DNA of 64,000 nucleotides from Streptomyces aurantiogriseus. GTDB taxonomy: Bacteria > Actinomycetota > Actinomycetes > Streptomycetales > Streptomycetaceae. The position numbers and the translations under genes were made by a program. Shown here piece by piece: positions 16,906 through 25,420 of the stretch (position 1 is its first letter; every line of letters starts with the position of its first letter). Where the stretch lies: NCBI RefSeq assembly GCF_014649375.1, contig NZ_BMSX01000001.1, forward strand, positions 62,001-126,000. The letters run 5' to 3'. The notes beneath the pieces were generated by a model that saw only the letters and a program-made list of their open reading frames with translations, had not been told where the DNA came from and searched no databases.

Positions 16906-17032
16906 CCGACGACCGTCAGCTTCCGTCCCACCCGCTCGGCCGGTCCTGGGACTCCCAGCGGTATCCGGAGATCGCCGCGCACGGCGCTGGAGCGGGCGGT
17001 CACCGCGCTGAGCCCGCTCGGCGGAGGCTCCG

Positions 17033-17128
17033 GTGCGAACGGCCGGAGCCCGGCCCTGGCACGCGGCCGTGGTGGTCGCGGCCCTGGCCGGGCTCTCGTT
17101 CGCTTACGGCGCTTACACGCCGCTGTAG
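17033..17128 (+). CDS. Possible 31-residue membrane peptide
   Basis: A GTG-started frame of 31 residues has GGAGG five bases upstream. It encodes a basic start (RTAGARPWH) followed by one hydrophobic helix, AAVVVAALAGLSFAYGAY, and stops ten bases before the convergent YbjN gene ends. The excellent ribosome site and membrane-helix composition argue for a real micro-protein. Against it is the short length and lack of any recognised family. It lies in the 16906-17138 gap, which otherwise shows nothing. Confidence 0.35.
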   Translation: MRTAGARPWHAAVVVAALAGLSFAYGAYTPL

Positions 17129-17138
17129 ATCTGGGGAC

Positions 17139-17669
17139 TTACTCGTCGCCCTCTTCGGGCTTCTCCGCTTCGTTGACCTCCTGCTCGAGGCCCAGCTGCT
17201 CCACGAGCCACTTGTCGAACTCGATGGCGGCACGGACCCAGCTCACCGTCGAGGAGACGAAGAGCTCGATGTTCACCCCGGCGCCGATCAGCATCTGCGC
17301 CTCGCCGATGAGGCGGACGGTGCCGTCGTCGTGGGTGTGGGTGTAGACCTTGGGCCACAAGGTGCGGCGGTTCCAGTCGTCGATGGACTCCAGGAGCTGC
17401 GCCTTTTCGTCGATCTTGTGGGGCCGGTCGTAGAACGTCCGCACCGAGTAGACCGCCTGGTCGCCCTCGCCACGGAACATGAAGTACGTACGGAATTCCT
17501 CCCACGGCGCCGCGAGGTCACCCTCGTCGTCGACGACGTACTTCAGCTCCATCTGGTCGAGGAGCTGCTTCACGAGGTCCTGATCCGGAACGACGGGGCC
17601 CGCCGGTCCCTGGGGCTGCGGCTCGGGCTGGCCCCCGAAGTTCGGAATCGAGGACGGGTCGATGCTCAC
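17139..17669 (-). CDS. YbjN domain-containing protein
   Basis: The 176-residue product has a Pro-rich start and then a YbjN-type alpha/beta domain (about 45-165). That fold resembles type III secretion chaperones, although no such system is implied. Typical segments are DLVKQLLDQMELKYVVDDEGD and LIGAGVNIELFVSSTVSW. I chose the GTG at 17669 because AAGGG lies 8 bases upstream; the ATG at 17729 lacks a ribosome site. It is convergent with the micro-ORF. The function is unknown; the actinobacterial members are widespread, conserved and single-domain. Confidence 0.8.
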   Translation of the reverse strand: MSIDPSSIPNFGGQPEPQPQGPAGPVVPDQDLVKQLLDQMELKYVVDDEGDLAAPWEEFRTYFMFRGEGDQAVYSVRTFYDRPHKIDEKAQLLESIDDWNRRTLWPKVYTHTHDDGTVRLIGEAQMLIGAGVNIELFVSSTVSWVRAAIEFDKWLVEQLGLEQEVNEAEKPEEGDE

Positions 17670-17884
17670 CGTGATTTTCCCTTCGTACGGATCCCGCCAT
17701 CCTCCCCCAGAGGGGGCGGGGGATGGCAACCCCGACTCGGTGTGTAAGCCGAGGGCTGACAGGATCCGGCCGTCCAGTCCTGTGATGCGGCGCTCGATCT
17801 TGCGGCGGGAGTCCGGCGGGCAGGCGTCGAAGCAGTGAACGTGCGGGGAAGCGTGCAGGTCGGGGGGCCGTGAGGTGGGCGCGC

Positions 17885-17920
17885 GGGGTCCAGGGGGGCG
17901 CCCCCGCCCCCCTGGACCCC
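17885..17920. terminator. Strong palindromic terminator between clpB and the YbjN gene
   Basis: GGGGTCCAGGGGGG and CCCCCCTGGACCCC form a perfect 14-bp stem with an 8-base loop. It lies about 270 bp past the clpB stop and 215 bp upstream of the YbjN start, in the gap 17670-18190. No gene is visible in that gap. Confidence 0.65.
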
Positions 17921-18020
17921 CGGCCTATGCCCACCCACCACCCGACTCGGTCGGACAAGAGGCGGGCCTCACGCTCAACCCGCCCGAGGGCACCCGGCAA
18001 GCGCCGGGCAGGGCAACCCA

Positions 18021-18058
18021 GCCCGTCCGGCGATTGAGGACGAGGCCCGTTCAGGGCC
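18021..18058. repeat. Dispersed Streptomyces intergenic repeat, copy 2
   Basis: These 38 bases match the inverted block at 12610-12647 with three differences. In this orientation they contain GATTGAGGACGAGGCCCGTT. The copy sits downstream of clpB, so both copies lie just past a gene's 3' end. Confidence 0.8.
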
Positions 18059-18059
18059 G

Positions 18060-18165
18060 AAGCGGGGTGCGGGGCGGCAGCCCCGCGAGGGGTGCAGGGC
18101 GCAGCCCCGCCGGGGTTCACGGGGCGCAGCCCCGGCGGGGTCGAAGGGGCGGAGCCCCTGGAGGT
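18060..18165. repeat. GGGGYGCAGCCCCG tandem repeats after clpB
   Basis: Four or five imperfect units of about 26 bp carry the palindromic words GGGGCGCAGCCCCG or GGGGCGGAGCCCC. Each unit can form a short GGGG/CCCC stem. The cluster starts right after the dispersed repeat and ends about 25 bp from the clpB stop. Confidence 0.6.
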
Positions 18166-18190
18166 CGGGCGAGGCAAGCCCCCGCGCCGG

Positions 18191-20788
18191 TCAGAGCGTC
18201 TTGCCCGTCGCCGGGCCCACGATCAGCCCGTCCCCGAACGCGTCCACCCGGACCGTGTCGCCGTCCTTGACCTCGCCGGCCAGGATCTCCTTGGCGAGGC
18301 GGTCGCCGATGGCCGTCTGGACCAGGCGGCGCAGCGGGCGGGCACCGTACGCCGGATCCATGCCCTCGTCGGCGAGCCAGGTCAGCGCGGCATCCGTGAT
18401 CTCCAGGCTGAGCCGCCGCTCGGCCAGCCGCCTGGCCAGCCGGTCGATCTGGAGCCGCGCGATCCGGCTCAGCTCGTCCTTGGACAGAGCCGAGAAGACG
18501 ACCAGATCGTCGAGCCGGTTGAGGAACTCGGGCTTGAAGGAGGTCCGCACCACCTCCAGCACCTGCTCCTTCTTCTCCGCCTCCGTCGAGACCGGATCGA
18601 CCAGGAACTGGCTGCCCAGATTGGACGTCAGCACCAGGATCGTGTTGCGGAAGTCGACCGTCCGGCCCTGGCCGTCCGTCAGACGGCCGTCGTCCAGCAC
18701 CTGGAGCAGGATGTCGAAGACCTCGGGATGCGCCTTCTCGACCTCGTCGAGCAGCACCACGCTGTACGGCCGCCGCCGCACCGCCTCCGTCAGCTGACCG
18801 CCCTCCTCGTAACCGACGTACCCGGGCGGGGCGCCGACCAGCCGGGCGACGCTGTGCTTCTCGCTGTACTCCGACATGTCGATGCGGACCATGGCCCGCT
18901 CGTCGTCGAAGAGGAAGTCGGCGAGTGCCTTGGCGAGTTCGGTCTTGCCGACACCGGTCGGGCCGAGGAAGAGGAAGGAACCGGTGGGGCGGTCGGGGTC
19001 GGCGATACCGGCCCGCGATCGCCGTACGGCGTCCGACACGGCCCGTACGGCCTCGGTCTGGCCGATGAGCCGCTTGCCCAGCTCGTCCTCCATGCGCAGC
19101 AGCTTCTGCGTCTCGCCCTCCAGCAGACGGCCGGCGGGGATGCCGGTCCAGGAGGCGACGACGTCGGCGATGTCGTCGGAGCCGACCTCCTCCTTGACCA
19201 TGGTGTCCTTCGCGGCCTCCTCCTCGGCGGCGGACGCGGCCTCCAGGTCGCGCTCGACGGCCGGGATCTCGCCGTACAGCAGCTTGCTCGCGGTGTCGAA
19301 GTCGCCGTCGCGCTGGGCGCGTTCGGCCTGGCCGCGCAGTTCGTCGAGCTTCTCCTTCAGCTCGCCGACCCGGTTGAGGGACTGCTTCTCCTTCTCCCAG
19401 CGGGCGTTGAGGCCGCGCAGCTCCTCCTCCTTGTCGGCGAGGTCGCGGCGCAGCTTCTCCAGACGCTCACGGGAGGCGGGGTCGGTCTCCTTGCCGAGCG
19501 CCAGCTCCTCCATCTTCAACCGGTCGACCGCACGCTGGAGTTCGTCGATCTCGACGGGGGACGAGTCGATCTCCATGCGGAGGCGCGAGGCGGCCTCGTC
19601 GACGAGGTCGATGGCCTTGTCGGGGAGGAAGCGGGAGGTGATGTACCGGTCCGAGAGGGTGGCGGCGGCGACCAGCGCGGCGTCGGCGATCTGCACCTTG
19701 TGGTGGGCCTCGTACCGCCCCTTCAGCCCGCGCAGGATCGCGATGGTGTCCTCGACGGTCGGCTCGGCGACCAGCACCTGCTGGAACCGCCGCTCCAGGG
19801 CCGGGTCCTTCTCGATCCGCTCGCGGTACTCGTCGAGGGTCGTCGCACCGACCATGCGCAGCTCACCGCGCGCGAGCATGGGCTTGAGCATGTTGCCGGC
19901 GTCCATGGCGGAGTCCCCGCCGGCGCCGGCGCCCACGACGGTGTGCAGCTCGTCGATGAAGGTGATGATCTGCCCGTCGGAGTCCTTGATCTCGGCGAGG
20001 ACGGTCTTCAGCCGCTCCTCGAACTCGCCCCGGTACTTCGCCCCGGCCACCATCGCGCCGAGGTCGAGCGCCACCAGCCGCTTGTCCTTCAGCGACTCCG
20101 GCACGTCCCCCTTCACGATCCGCTGGGCGAGCCCCTCGACGACGGCGGTCTTGCCGACGCCGGGCTCACCGATGAGAACGGGGTTGTTCTTGGTACGACG
20201 GGACAGGACCTGCACGACCCGCCGGATCTCCTGGTCCCGCCCGATGACGGGGTCGAGCTTGCCGTCCCGCGCGGCGGCGGTGAAGTCCGTGCCGAACTTC
20301 TCCAGGGCCTTGTACTGCCCCTCGGGGTCGGCGGTGGTCACCCGGCGCCCGCCGCGGGCCTTCTGGAAGGCGTCGGCCAGCTTCTTCGCGGTCACCCCCT
20401 GCTGGGTGAGGACGTCACCGGCCTGCCCGCCCTTGGCGGCGATCCCGATGAGCAGATGCTCGGTGGACAGGTACTCGTCGCCCAGTTCCCTGGCCCGTGC
20501 CTGCGCGTCGGCGATCACGGCGAGCATCTCGCGGTTGGGCTGCGGGGGTGCGACGGTGGACCCGGTCACGCTGGGCAGCGAGCCGAGCACCTTCTCCGCG
20601 CCGGCCCGCACGGCGGCCTGGTCGGCGTCGACGGCGGCGAGCAGATCGACGATGTTCTCGTTGTCCTGCCCCTGGAGCAGCGCGAGCAGCAGATGGGCAG
20701 GGGTGAGGTCGGGGTGTCCCTCGGACACGGCCCGGTTGCCGGCCGCCTGGATCGCGTCCCGGCTCCGGTTGGTCAGCTCGGCGTCCAC
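18191..20788 (-). CDS. clpB: ATP-dependent disaggregase ClpB
   Basis: The 865-residue Hsp100 chaperone rescues aggregated proteins together with DnaK. It has an N-terminal domain (1-150) and NBD1 with Walker [12 protein letters not shown] (about 205). The long coiled-coil M domain (about 410-525) is rich in Glu, Lys and Arg. NBD2 has Walker [12 protein letters not shown] (about 605), arginine-finger regions and a D2-small domain at the end. It is the full family length. The start is an ATG at 20788 ([17 protein letters not shown]). The perfect-spacing HAIR operator 62 bp upstream shows HspR repression. The annotation is secure. Confidence 0.97.
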   Translation of the reverse strand: MDAELTNRSRDAIQAAGNRAVSEGHPDLTPAHLLLALLQGQDNENIVDLLAAVDADQAAVRAGAEKVLGSLPSVTGSTVAPPQPNREMLAVIADAQARARELGDEYLSTEHLLIGIAAKGGQAGDVLTQQGVTAKKLADAFQKARGGRRVTTADPEGQYKALEKFGTDFTAAARDGKLDPVIGRDQEIRRVVQVLSRRTKNNPVLIGEPGVGKTAVVEGLAQRIVKGDVPESLKDKRLVALDLGAMVAGAKYRGEFEERLKTVLAEIKDSDGQIITFIDELHTVVGAGAGGDSAMDAGNMLKPMLARGELRMVGATTLDEYRERIEKDPALERRFQQVLVAEPTVEDTIAILRGLKGRYEAHHKVQIADAALVAAATLSDRYITSRFLPDKAIDLVDEAASRLRMEIDSSPVEIDELQRAVDRLKMEELALGKETDPASRERLEKLRRDLADKEEELRGLNARWEKEKQSLNRVGELKEKLDELRGQAERAQRDGDFDTASKLLYGEIPAVERDLEAASAAEEEAAKDTMVKEEVGSDDIADVVASWTGIPAGRLLEGETQKLLRMEDELGKRLIGQTEAVRAVSDAVRRSRAGIADPDRPTGSFLFLGPTGVGKTELAKALADFLFDDERAMVRIDMSEYSEKHSVARLVGAPPGYVGYEEGGQLTEAVRRRPYSVVLLDEVEKAHPEVFDILLQVLDDGRLTDGQGRTVDFRNTILVLTSNLGSQFLVDPVSTEAEKKEQVLEVVRTSFKPEFLNRLDDLVVFSALSKDELSRIARLQIDRLARRLAERRLSLEITDAALTWLADEGMDPAYGARPLRRLVQTAIGDRLAKEILAGEVKDGDTVRVDAFGDGLIVGPATGKTL

Positions 20789-20849
20789 GTTCGCTGTCTC
20801 CTCCTTGTGTCAGCCGTCTCCCGTCACTGACTCAGTCAGCGTACACAAA

Positions 20850-20870
20850 GTTGAGTCTATTCCACTCAAG
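20850..20870. promoter_or_regulatory. HAIR operator (HspR site) of clpB
   Basis: GTTGAGT, seven bases, then ACTCAAG matches the HspR-associated inverted repeat CTTGAGT-N7-ACTCAAG with one difference. It lies in the clpB / PPOX divergent gap, 62 bp from the clpB start. The HspR gene is in this window at 46596-47048. Confidence 0.9.
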
Positions 20871-20922
20871 GTGTCCGCACCGGGTTCGGTGCGGGTTCCG
20901 GGAGCGGCTAGATTCCGGGCGT

Positions 20923-21339
20923 ATGACCGCCTACCCCCAGGATCCCGACGCCCGACTCGACACGGCGTACCTCGCGTTCTGGCGCGAAAGACACCTGTGC
21001 ACCCTGACGACACCACGCCCGGACGGCAGCCCGCACGTCGTTCCCGTCGGAGTGACATACGACCCGGAGCGCCGACTGGCTCGGGTCATCACCGACAAGG
21101 CGAGCACGAAGGTGCGCAACGTCCTGGCGGCGGGCCCCGACGGCGCCCGGGTCGCGGCCTGCCAGGTCGACGGCCGCCGCTGGGCCACGCTGGAGGGACG
21201 GGCGCACGTCCGCACGGAACCGGAGCGGGTCGCTGAGGCGGAGCGGCGCTACGAGGAGCGGTACGGGCGGACGCCGCGGGTGAACCCGACGCGGGTGGTC
21301 ATCGAGATCGAGGTGGAGCGAGTCATGGGCCACGGGTGA
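20923..21339 (+). CDS. PPOX-class F420-dependent oxidoreductase
   Basis: The 138-residue protein has the split-barrel flavin/F420-binding fold. It begins with [29 protein letters not shown], typical of actinobacterial F420-binding PPOX proteins. KASTKVRNV carries the basic residues that usually contact the F420 phosphate. I placed the start at the ATG at 20923; earlier in-frame codons would run into the HAIR operator. It is divergent from clpB, and its promoter shares the 134-bp gap. The substrate is unknown. Confidence 0.85.
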   Translation: MTAYPQDPDARLDTAYLAFWRERHLCTLTTPRPDGSPHVVPVGVTYDPERRLARVITDKASTKVRNVLAAGPDGARVAACQVDGRRWATLEGRAHVRTEPERVAEAERRYEERYGRTPRVNPTRVVIEIEVERVMGHG

Positions 21340-21434
21340 CACGAGCCGACGGGGCCCGGGTGACCCAAACGCACCTTCGGCGTTTTCCGGCCACCCGGCC
21401 GACCCGCACATACCCCGAAATATCCCCACAAACT

Positions 21435-21475
21435 GCAGCGGCGTCACCGTGTTCAGGTCACGGTGACGCCGCTGC
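21435..21475. terminator. Bidirectional terminator, 17-bp perfect stem
   Basis: A perfect 17-bp inverted repeat beginning GCAGCGGCGTCACCGTG surrounds a 7-base loop. It lies between the convergent PPOX gene (stop 21339) and the Rieske-like gene (stop 21520) and can serve both. Confidence 0.85.
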
Positions 21476-21519
21476 GGGGGGAAGCACCTGAGGCGATCTT
21501 TTACGACGGGGGAATCGCG

Positions 21520-21858
21520 TCAGGCACTGCGGGGGGTGGCTGAAATGGTCCTGGGAGCGACGGAGCTCGCCGACTCCGCCAGCTGATGGTCGCGCTGATC
21601 GAGGTTCACGAAGATCATTCCGTACCGGATGGCACACCGAACGGGCTGTGGCGCGCCCCGAGGCCGCCGCAGGCACCGATAGGCCCTTACGTCCCCGTCC
21701 TCGTCCCGCGTGACGACCACCGGCTCTCCGAACACGGTCACCATCAACGAGTCACCGCTGTGGGGGATGGCGGTGACCAGATCGATGAAGTGCCAGCCGG
21801 AGCGGTAGGCGGTGGCCATTTCGCGGCGGAAGGAACGGTCGTCAGGCGGTGTGGTCAT
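21520..21858 (-). CDS. Short Rieske-like protein lacking the cluster ligands
   Basis: The 112-residue protein reads like the N-terminal Rieske region of ring-hydroxylating oxygenases: FIDLVTAIPHSGDSLMVTVF, then GEPVVVTRDEDGDVRAYRC and a YGMIFVNLD end. The two ligand motifs (C-x-H and C-x2-H in true Rieske proteins) read CLRRPRGAP and CAIRYG, so both histidines are missing and no [2Fe-2S] cluster is expected. The catalytic domain is also absent. I used the ATG at 21858, six bases after the stop of the small peptide gene, which implies coupling; a GTG at 21873 is possible. The role is unknown; a binding or scaffold protein is my inference. Confidence 0.65.
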   Translation of the reverse strand: MTTPPDDRSFRREMATAYRSGWHFIDLVTAIPHSGDSLMVTVFGEPVVVTRDEDGDVRAYRCLRRPRGAPQPVRCAIRYGMIFVNLDQRDHQLAESASSVAPRTISATPRSA

Positions 21859-21863
21859 CTCAA

Positions 21864-22067
21864 TCAGTCCCACCTGGTGTCATAGGGGACGGCCGGCGTG
21901 TCCTCGATGACAGCCGCGGCGACCACGGCCTGAGCACCACTCGTCTTGTGCGCGTCGCTCTTCGCTTCGGAGAGGCCGACCAGTGTTCCGACGGCCACAA
22001 CGGCGGAGAAGGCGGCGACAAGCACCGAGCGAAGCATTCTCTTACGCATAGTCGGCTTCGTCCTCAC
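21864..22067 (-). CDS. Small secreted peptide precursor (67 residues)
   Basis: A GTG at 22067 with GGGGA 7 bases upstream opens a 67-residue product with a clear signal peptide: basic MRKRMLRS, then a hydrophobic VLVAAFSAVVAVGTLVGL core. The rest is a short tail ending IEDTPAVPYDTRWD. No cysteines are present and there is no enzyme domain. An ATG at 22049 is an alternative start. It is translationally linked to the Rieske-like gene and is divergent from the first of three paralogous regulators. A signalling peptide or a small envelope protein both fit; no family is known to me. Confidence 0.6.
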   Translation of the reverse strand: MRTKPTMRKRMLRSVLVAAFSAVVAVGTLVGLSEAKSDAHKTSGAQAVVAAAVIEDTPAVPYDTRWD

Positions 22068-22153
22068 TTGAAGGTCCCCTCTTCCCCCGTCGAGTAAGAC
22101 GATGGCTCATTCAGGCACGTCATGGCCACACGATCGGTGCATCATGTTCCTGC

Positions 22154-23167
22154 ATGTTCAGGACCCTGGGGGGTGGAGATTTGGCAACAAATGGGACTAA
22201 GGCGACACATCCCCATGCGGTGACCGAGCTCTGTGAGGAGGGAAGCCGCCTCTATGCGCACGCCCTGCGCACCGGCCGCATCCAGCGGGCGGATGTCGAG
22301 TCCGCTCCCTGCCTGATGGAGTTCGCCCTCCTCCACCCCGACCCCGACGACGCGAACTGGCTGCGCCCGGTTCCACCGTCCGTCGCGCTGGCCCAGCGGC
22401 TGCACCCCATCGAGCGCGAGATCACCGAGAGCCGGCGCCACTCGATCGCGCTCACCGAGGTCTTCGAGCCCTTCATGGCCCTCAGTGCCCGGGAGACCGC
22501 CCCCACCCACTCGATCACCGTGCTGGAGGGCCTCGACCGCATCAACGCGGCACTCGACCTGGCCACCTCCCAGTGCCGGACCGAGGTCCTCGCGGTCCAG
22601 CCCGGCGGCCACCGCAGCCCCGAGAACCGCCTCCTGGAGGCACTGGAGCGCGACCGCCCGCTGATCGAGCGCGGAGTGCGCATCCGCACCCTCTACCAGC
22701 ACACGGCCCGCTACGTCCCCGACCGACTGGCCTACGTCGACCAGTTCACCGACGGCAAGGTCGAGTACCGCACCATCGACGAACTCGTGGAGCGCCTGAT
22801 CATCTGCGACGAGACCGTCGCCTTCATCCCCATCCGCGACGACCGCCAGGTCGCCCTCGAACTGCGGCACCCGGGCCTCGTCCGCTACCTGATCAAGGTC
22901 TTCGAGTTCATGTGGAACCGCGCGGTACCGCTCAGAGCGGGCACCCCCTACGAGACCGACCCGGACGGCATCACCGACATCCAGCACTCCATCGCCAAGC
23001 TGCTCGTCGAGGGCCACGTCGACGAGGCCATCGCCCGCCGGCTGGGTATGAACGTCCGTACCTGCCGCGCCCACATCGCCAAGCTCGCCACCGCCCTGGG
23101 CAGCGGCAGCCGCGCCCAACTCGGCTACCTCATCGCCCAGTCGGGGATCCTGGAGCGCGAGCACTGA
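22154..23167 (+). CDS. Regulator with PLD/TrmB-like core and LuxR-type HTH (paralogue 1)
   Basis: The 337-residue protein has an N-terminal region with LHPDPDDANWLRPV and a middle domain with VLEGLDRINAALDLATSQCRTEVLAVQPGG. That middle domain resembles the phospholipase-D-like sensor half of TrmB-type regulators, without an HKD motif. It ends in a LuxR-type helix-turn-helix (LVEGHVDEAIARRLGMNVRT, then CRAHIAKLATALGSGSRAQL). It is divergent from the secreted peptide gene with an 86-bp gap, so it may control that promoter. The ATG at 22154 is used; a TTG at 22181 after GGTGGAG is possible. The next paralogue begins 17 bases after its stop. Confidence 0.75.
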   Translation: MFRTLGGGDLATNGTKATHPHAVTELCEEGSRLYAHALRTGRIQRADVESAPCLMEFALLHPDPDDANWLRPVPPSVALAQRLHPIEREITESRRHSIALTEVFEPFMALSARETAPTHSITVLEGLDRINAALDLATSQCRTEVLAVQPGGHRSPENRLLEALERDRPLIERGVRIRTLYQHTARYVPDRLAYVDQFTDGKVEYRTIDELVERLIICDETVAFIPIRDDRQVALELRHPGLVRYLIKVFEFMWNRAVPLRAGTPYETDPDGITDIQHSIAKLLVEGHVDEAIARRLGMNVRTCRAHIAKLATALGSGSRAQLGYLIAQSGILEREH

Positions 23168-23184
23168 ACCCGAAGGAGCCACGC

Positions 23185-24168
23185 GTGACCGCGGCAGCGC
23201 ACGACCACGGAACGGAGGAGCCCTGCGAGGCGGGCCTGGAGCTCTACGCGCGCGCCCTGCGCTCGGGCCCCGTCCCGGCGGACGAGGCGGCGCCGTACCC
23301 CTGCCTGGTCGACACCGGGCTCCTGCGCCCGGACGGTCGCGACCCGGAGCGGCTGCACCCGCTGGCCCCGGCCGTCGCCCTGCCCCGGCTGCTGCGCACC
23401 ATCGCCGACGACATCGCCCGCCGCCGCCGGCAGGAGACCTGGCTGGCCGAGGCGTTCGAACCGCTCCTCGCGCTCGCCGTCCCCAGCGCCGAACCGGCCG
23501 ACGCCGCCGAGCTCCGCCTGATCAGCGGCCTCGACCGGATCAACCAGGTCCTCACCCGGACCATGACCCAGGCCTCCGGCGAGGTGCTCGCCATCCAGCC
23601 GCACGCCGGCCATGTGGGCCCGGCGCCGGAGGCCCAGGCCGCGGCCCTCGACCGCGACCAGGCCTTCCTCGACCGCGGCGGCCGTATCCGCACCCTCTAC
23701 CAGCACACCACCCGCCACATGCCCTCGGTCCAGGTCCGCTACGAACGGCTGCGGGGCGACGTGGAGGCCCGCACCCTCGACGAGATCACCGACCGTCTCC
23801 TCATCGTCGACCGCGTGGTCGCCTTCATCCCCGCCAGCAAGGACCGCACACTGGCCCTGGAGGTCCGCAACCCGGCCCTGATCGACTACTTCGCCACCAC
23901 CTTCGACCGCCTCTGGCGCCTGGCGACGCCGATGTACCCCGAAGCCGTCAACCAGCCCACCCTCAACGGCGTCACGCCCCGCCAGCGCGCCATCGCCGCC
24001 CTGCTCGTCGAGGGCCACACCGACACCGTCATCGCCGACCGCCTCGGCATGAACGTCCGCACCGCCCGCGTCCACATCGCCAAACTGGCCGCCACCCTCG
24101 GCAGCGAGAGCCGCGCCCAACTCGGCTATCTCATCGGGCGGTCGGGGATCCTTGACCGGGAAGGATGA
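23185..24168 (+). CDS. Regulator with PLD/TrmB-like core and LuxR-type HTH (paralogue 2)
   Basis: This 327-residue paralogue of the preceding gene has LISGLDRINQVLTRTMTQASGEVLAIQPH in the core, the shared RIRTLYQHTTRH and VVAFIPASKDRTLALEVRNPAL blocks, and the C-terminal HTH LVEGHTDTVIADRLGMNVRT. Its GTG start at 23185 is set by AAGGAG six bases upstream, just after the stop of paralogue 1, so the two form an operon. Its 3' end overlaps the convergent third paralogue by 38 bp. It probably senses a small ligand through the core domain and binds DNA with the HTH; this is known only by analogy. Confidence 0.75.
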   Translation: MTAAAHDHGTEEPCEAGLELYARALRSGPVPADEAAPYPCLVDTGLLRPDGRDPERLHPLAPAVALPRLLRTIADDIARRRRQETWLAEAFEPLLALAVPSAEPADAAELRLISGLDRINQVLTRTMTQASGEVLAIQPHAGHVGPAPEAQAAALDRDQAFLDRGGRIRTLYQHTTRHMPSVQVRYERLRGDVEARTLDEITDRLLIVDRVVAFIPASKDRTLALEVRNPALIDYFATTFDRLWRLATPMYPEAVNQPTLNGVTPRQRAIAALLVEGHTDTVIADRLGMNVRTARVHIAKLAATLGSESRAQLGYLIGRSGILDREG

Positions 24169-25165
24169 CGGGAGCGCCCACCTCGGGCAGCGGCCCGTGC
24201 AGCCCCACCTGGGCGATCCGCACCCCCAACTGCGTACGGCTCGCCGCGCCCAGCGTCTCCGACAGGCGGGCGATGTGCGCCCGGCAGGTACGGACGCTGA
24301 TGCCCAGGCGTTCCGCGATCACCGCGTCCTGGTGGCCCTCCGCCAGCAGCGCCGCGATGGACTGCTCGCGGTGCGAGATGCCCTCGATACGGGTGTCCGG
24401 GAGCGGCGCGGTCAGCGGGATCGCCAGCCGCCACAGCCGTTCGAACACCGTGACCAGGTAGGCGATCAGGGCCGGGTGGCGCAGCTCCAGCGCCATCGTG
24501 CGGTCGGTGTTCGCGGGGATGAAGGCGACCGTGCGGTCGAAGAGGATCAGCCGGTCGATGACCTCGTCGAGGGTCCGCGCCTCGACCGCGTTTCCCATCA
24601 GCTCCAGGTAGTTGAGCAGACCCTGGCCGTGCCGGGCCACGTGGTTGTACAGGTCCCGCATGCGCACGCCCCGCCCGCGCAGCGCGAGCGCCCGGTGCAG
24701 GCCCTCCGACAGCTCGTGCTCGCGCCGGATGCCGCCGGGCTGGACCGTCAGCACCTCCGTCGTACACGCCTCCGTCGCCGCGTCCAGGGCCCCCTGGATG
24801 CGTGAGTCACCGTCGAGAACGCGGATCGCGGCACCCTCCCCGGCACCGGCCGGCGCCGGCCCGCCCAGGCGCGCGTACCACTCGAAGGCGGCCACCGCCG
24901 AACCCATCCGCCGCTGGCTCGCGCTGACGTCGTCGTACAGTCCGCGCAGCAGCCGGGTCATGACCTCCTGCGGGGAGGTCGGCACCAGCCAGTCCATGTC
25001 GTCGGGGTCCGGGTGGAGCAGGGCGAGCTCCAGCAGACAGGGCACCGGCTCGGCGTCCCGGCGCGGTACACGGCCCCGCCGTACGGCCCGGGAATACACG
25101 CGATCCCCGGCCTCGCACAGTCGGTCAGCACCGTGAGGATGCTCCTCCGTCCCGTGCCCGGCCAT
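24131..25165 (-). CDS. Regulator with PLD/TrmB-like core and LuxR-type HTH (paralogue 3)
   Basis: The 344-residue protein shares every block of the other two: LLELALLHPDPDDMDWL, VLDGDSRIQGALDAATEACTTEVLTVQPGG, FDRTVAFIPANTDRTMALELRHPALIAYL, and the HTH LAEGHQDAVIAERLGISVRT. It then has an extra 20-residue Pro/Gly-rich tail that is read across the end of the convergent paralogue 2. The ATG at 25165 is the only good start before stop-like, non-family sequence. It is divergent from the ATP-grasp operon with a 255-bp intergenic stretch (25166-25420), so it may control that operon. No other gene is visible in the stretch. Confidence 0.75.
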   Translation of the reverse strand: MAGHGTEEHPHGADRLCEAGDRVYSRAVRRGRVPRRDAEPVPCLLELALLHPDPDDMDWLVPTSPQEVMTRLLRGLYDDVSASQRRMGSAVAAFEWYARLGGPAPAGAGEGAAIRVLDGDSRIQGALDAATEACTTEVLTVQPGGIRREHELSEGLHRALALRGRGVRMRDLYNHVARHGQGLLNYLELMGNAVEARTLDEVIDRLILFDRTVAFIPANTDRTMALELRHPALIAYLVTVFERLWRLAIPLTAPLPDTRIEGISHREQSIAALLAEGHQDAVIAERLGISVRTCRAHIARLSETLGAASRTQLGVRIAQVGLHGPLPEVGAPVILPGQGSPTAR

Positions 25166-25420
25166 CGACCATCCCACCCCCGCTGTCCGCCTCTTCCGCA
25201 GCGCAACTATGCGCGGCCCCGGACCGGCTCCGCAACACGGCTCCACGGGGCGGCACCGGGGAAAAGCACCCATACACACGGGTTTCTCCCGGCCTCCGCC
25301 CCTCGCACTGCAACAAGCTGGGGGTGGCCGCCGCCTGGCCGGGGACACCCTCGCACGCCCGTGCGCTCCCGGAAAACGAACCGTGATCGTCGTGTTACGT
25401 GCCGCACTTAACGTCAGGCC

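Noticed and set aside
18092..20830. A 912-codon plus-strand frame opposite clpB
   Set aside because: It is complementary to ClpB with its two Walker motifs; the composition is that of a third-position GC shadow.
21520..21858. Functional Rieske ferredoxin
   Set aside because: Both cluster-binding histidines are absent from the expected positions.
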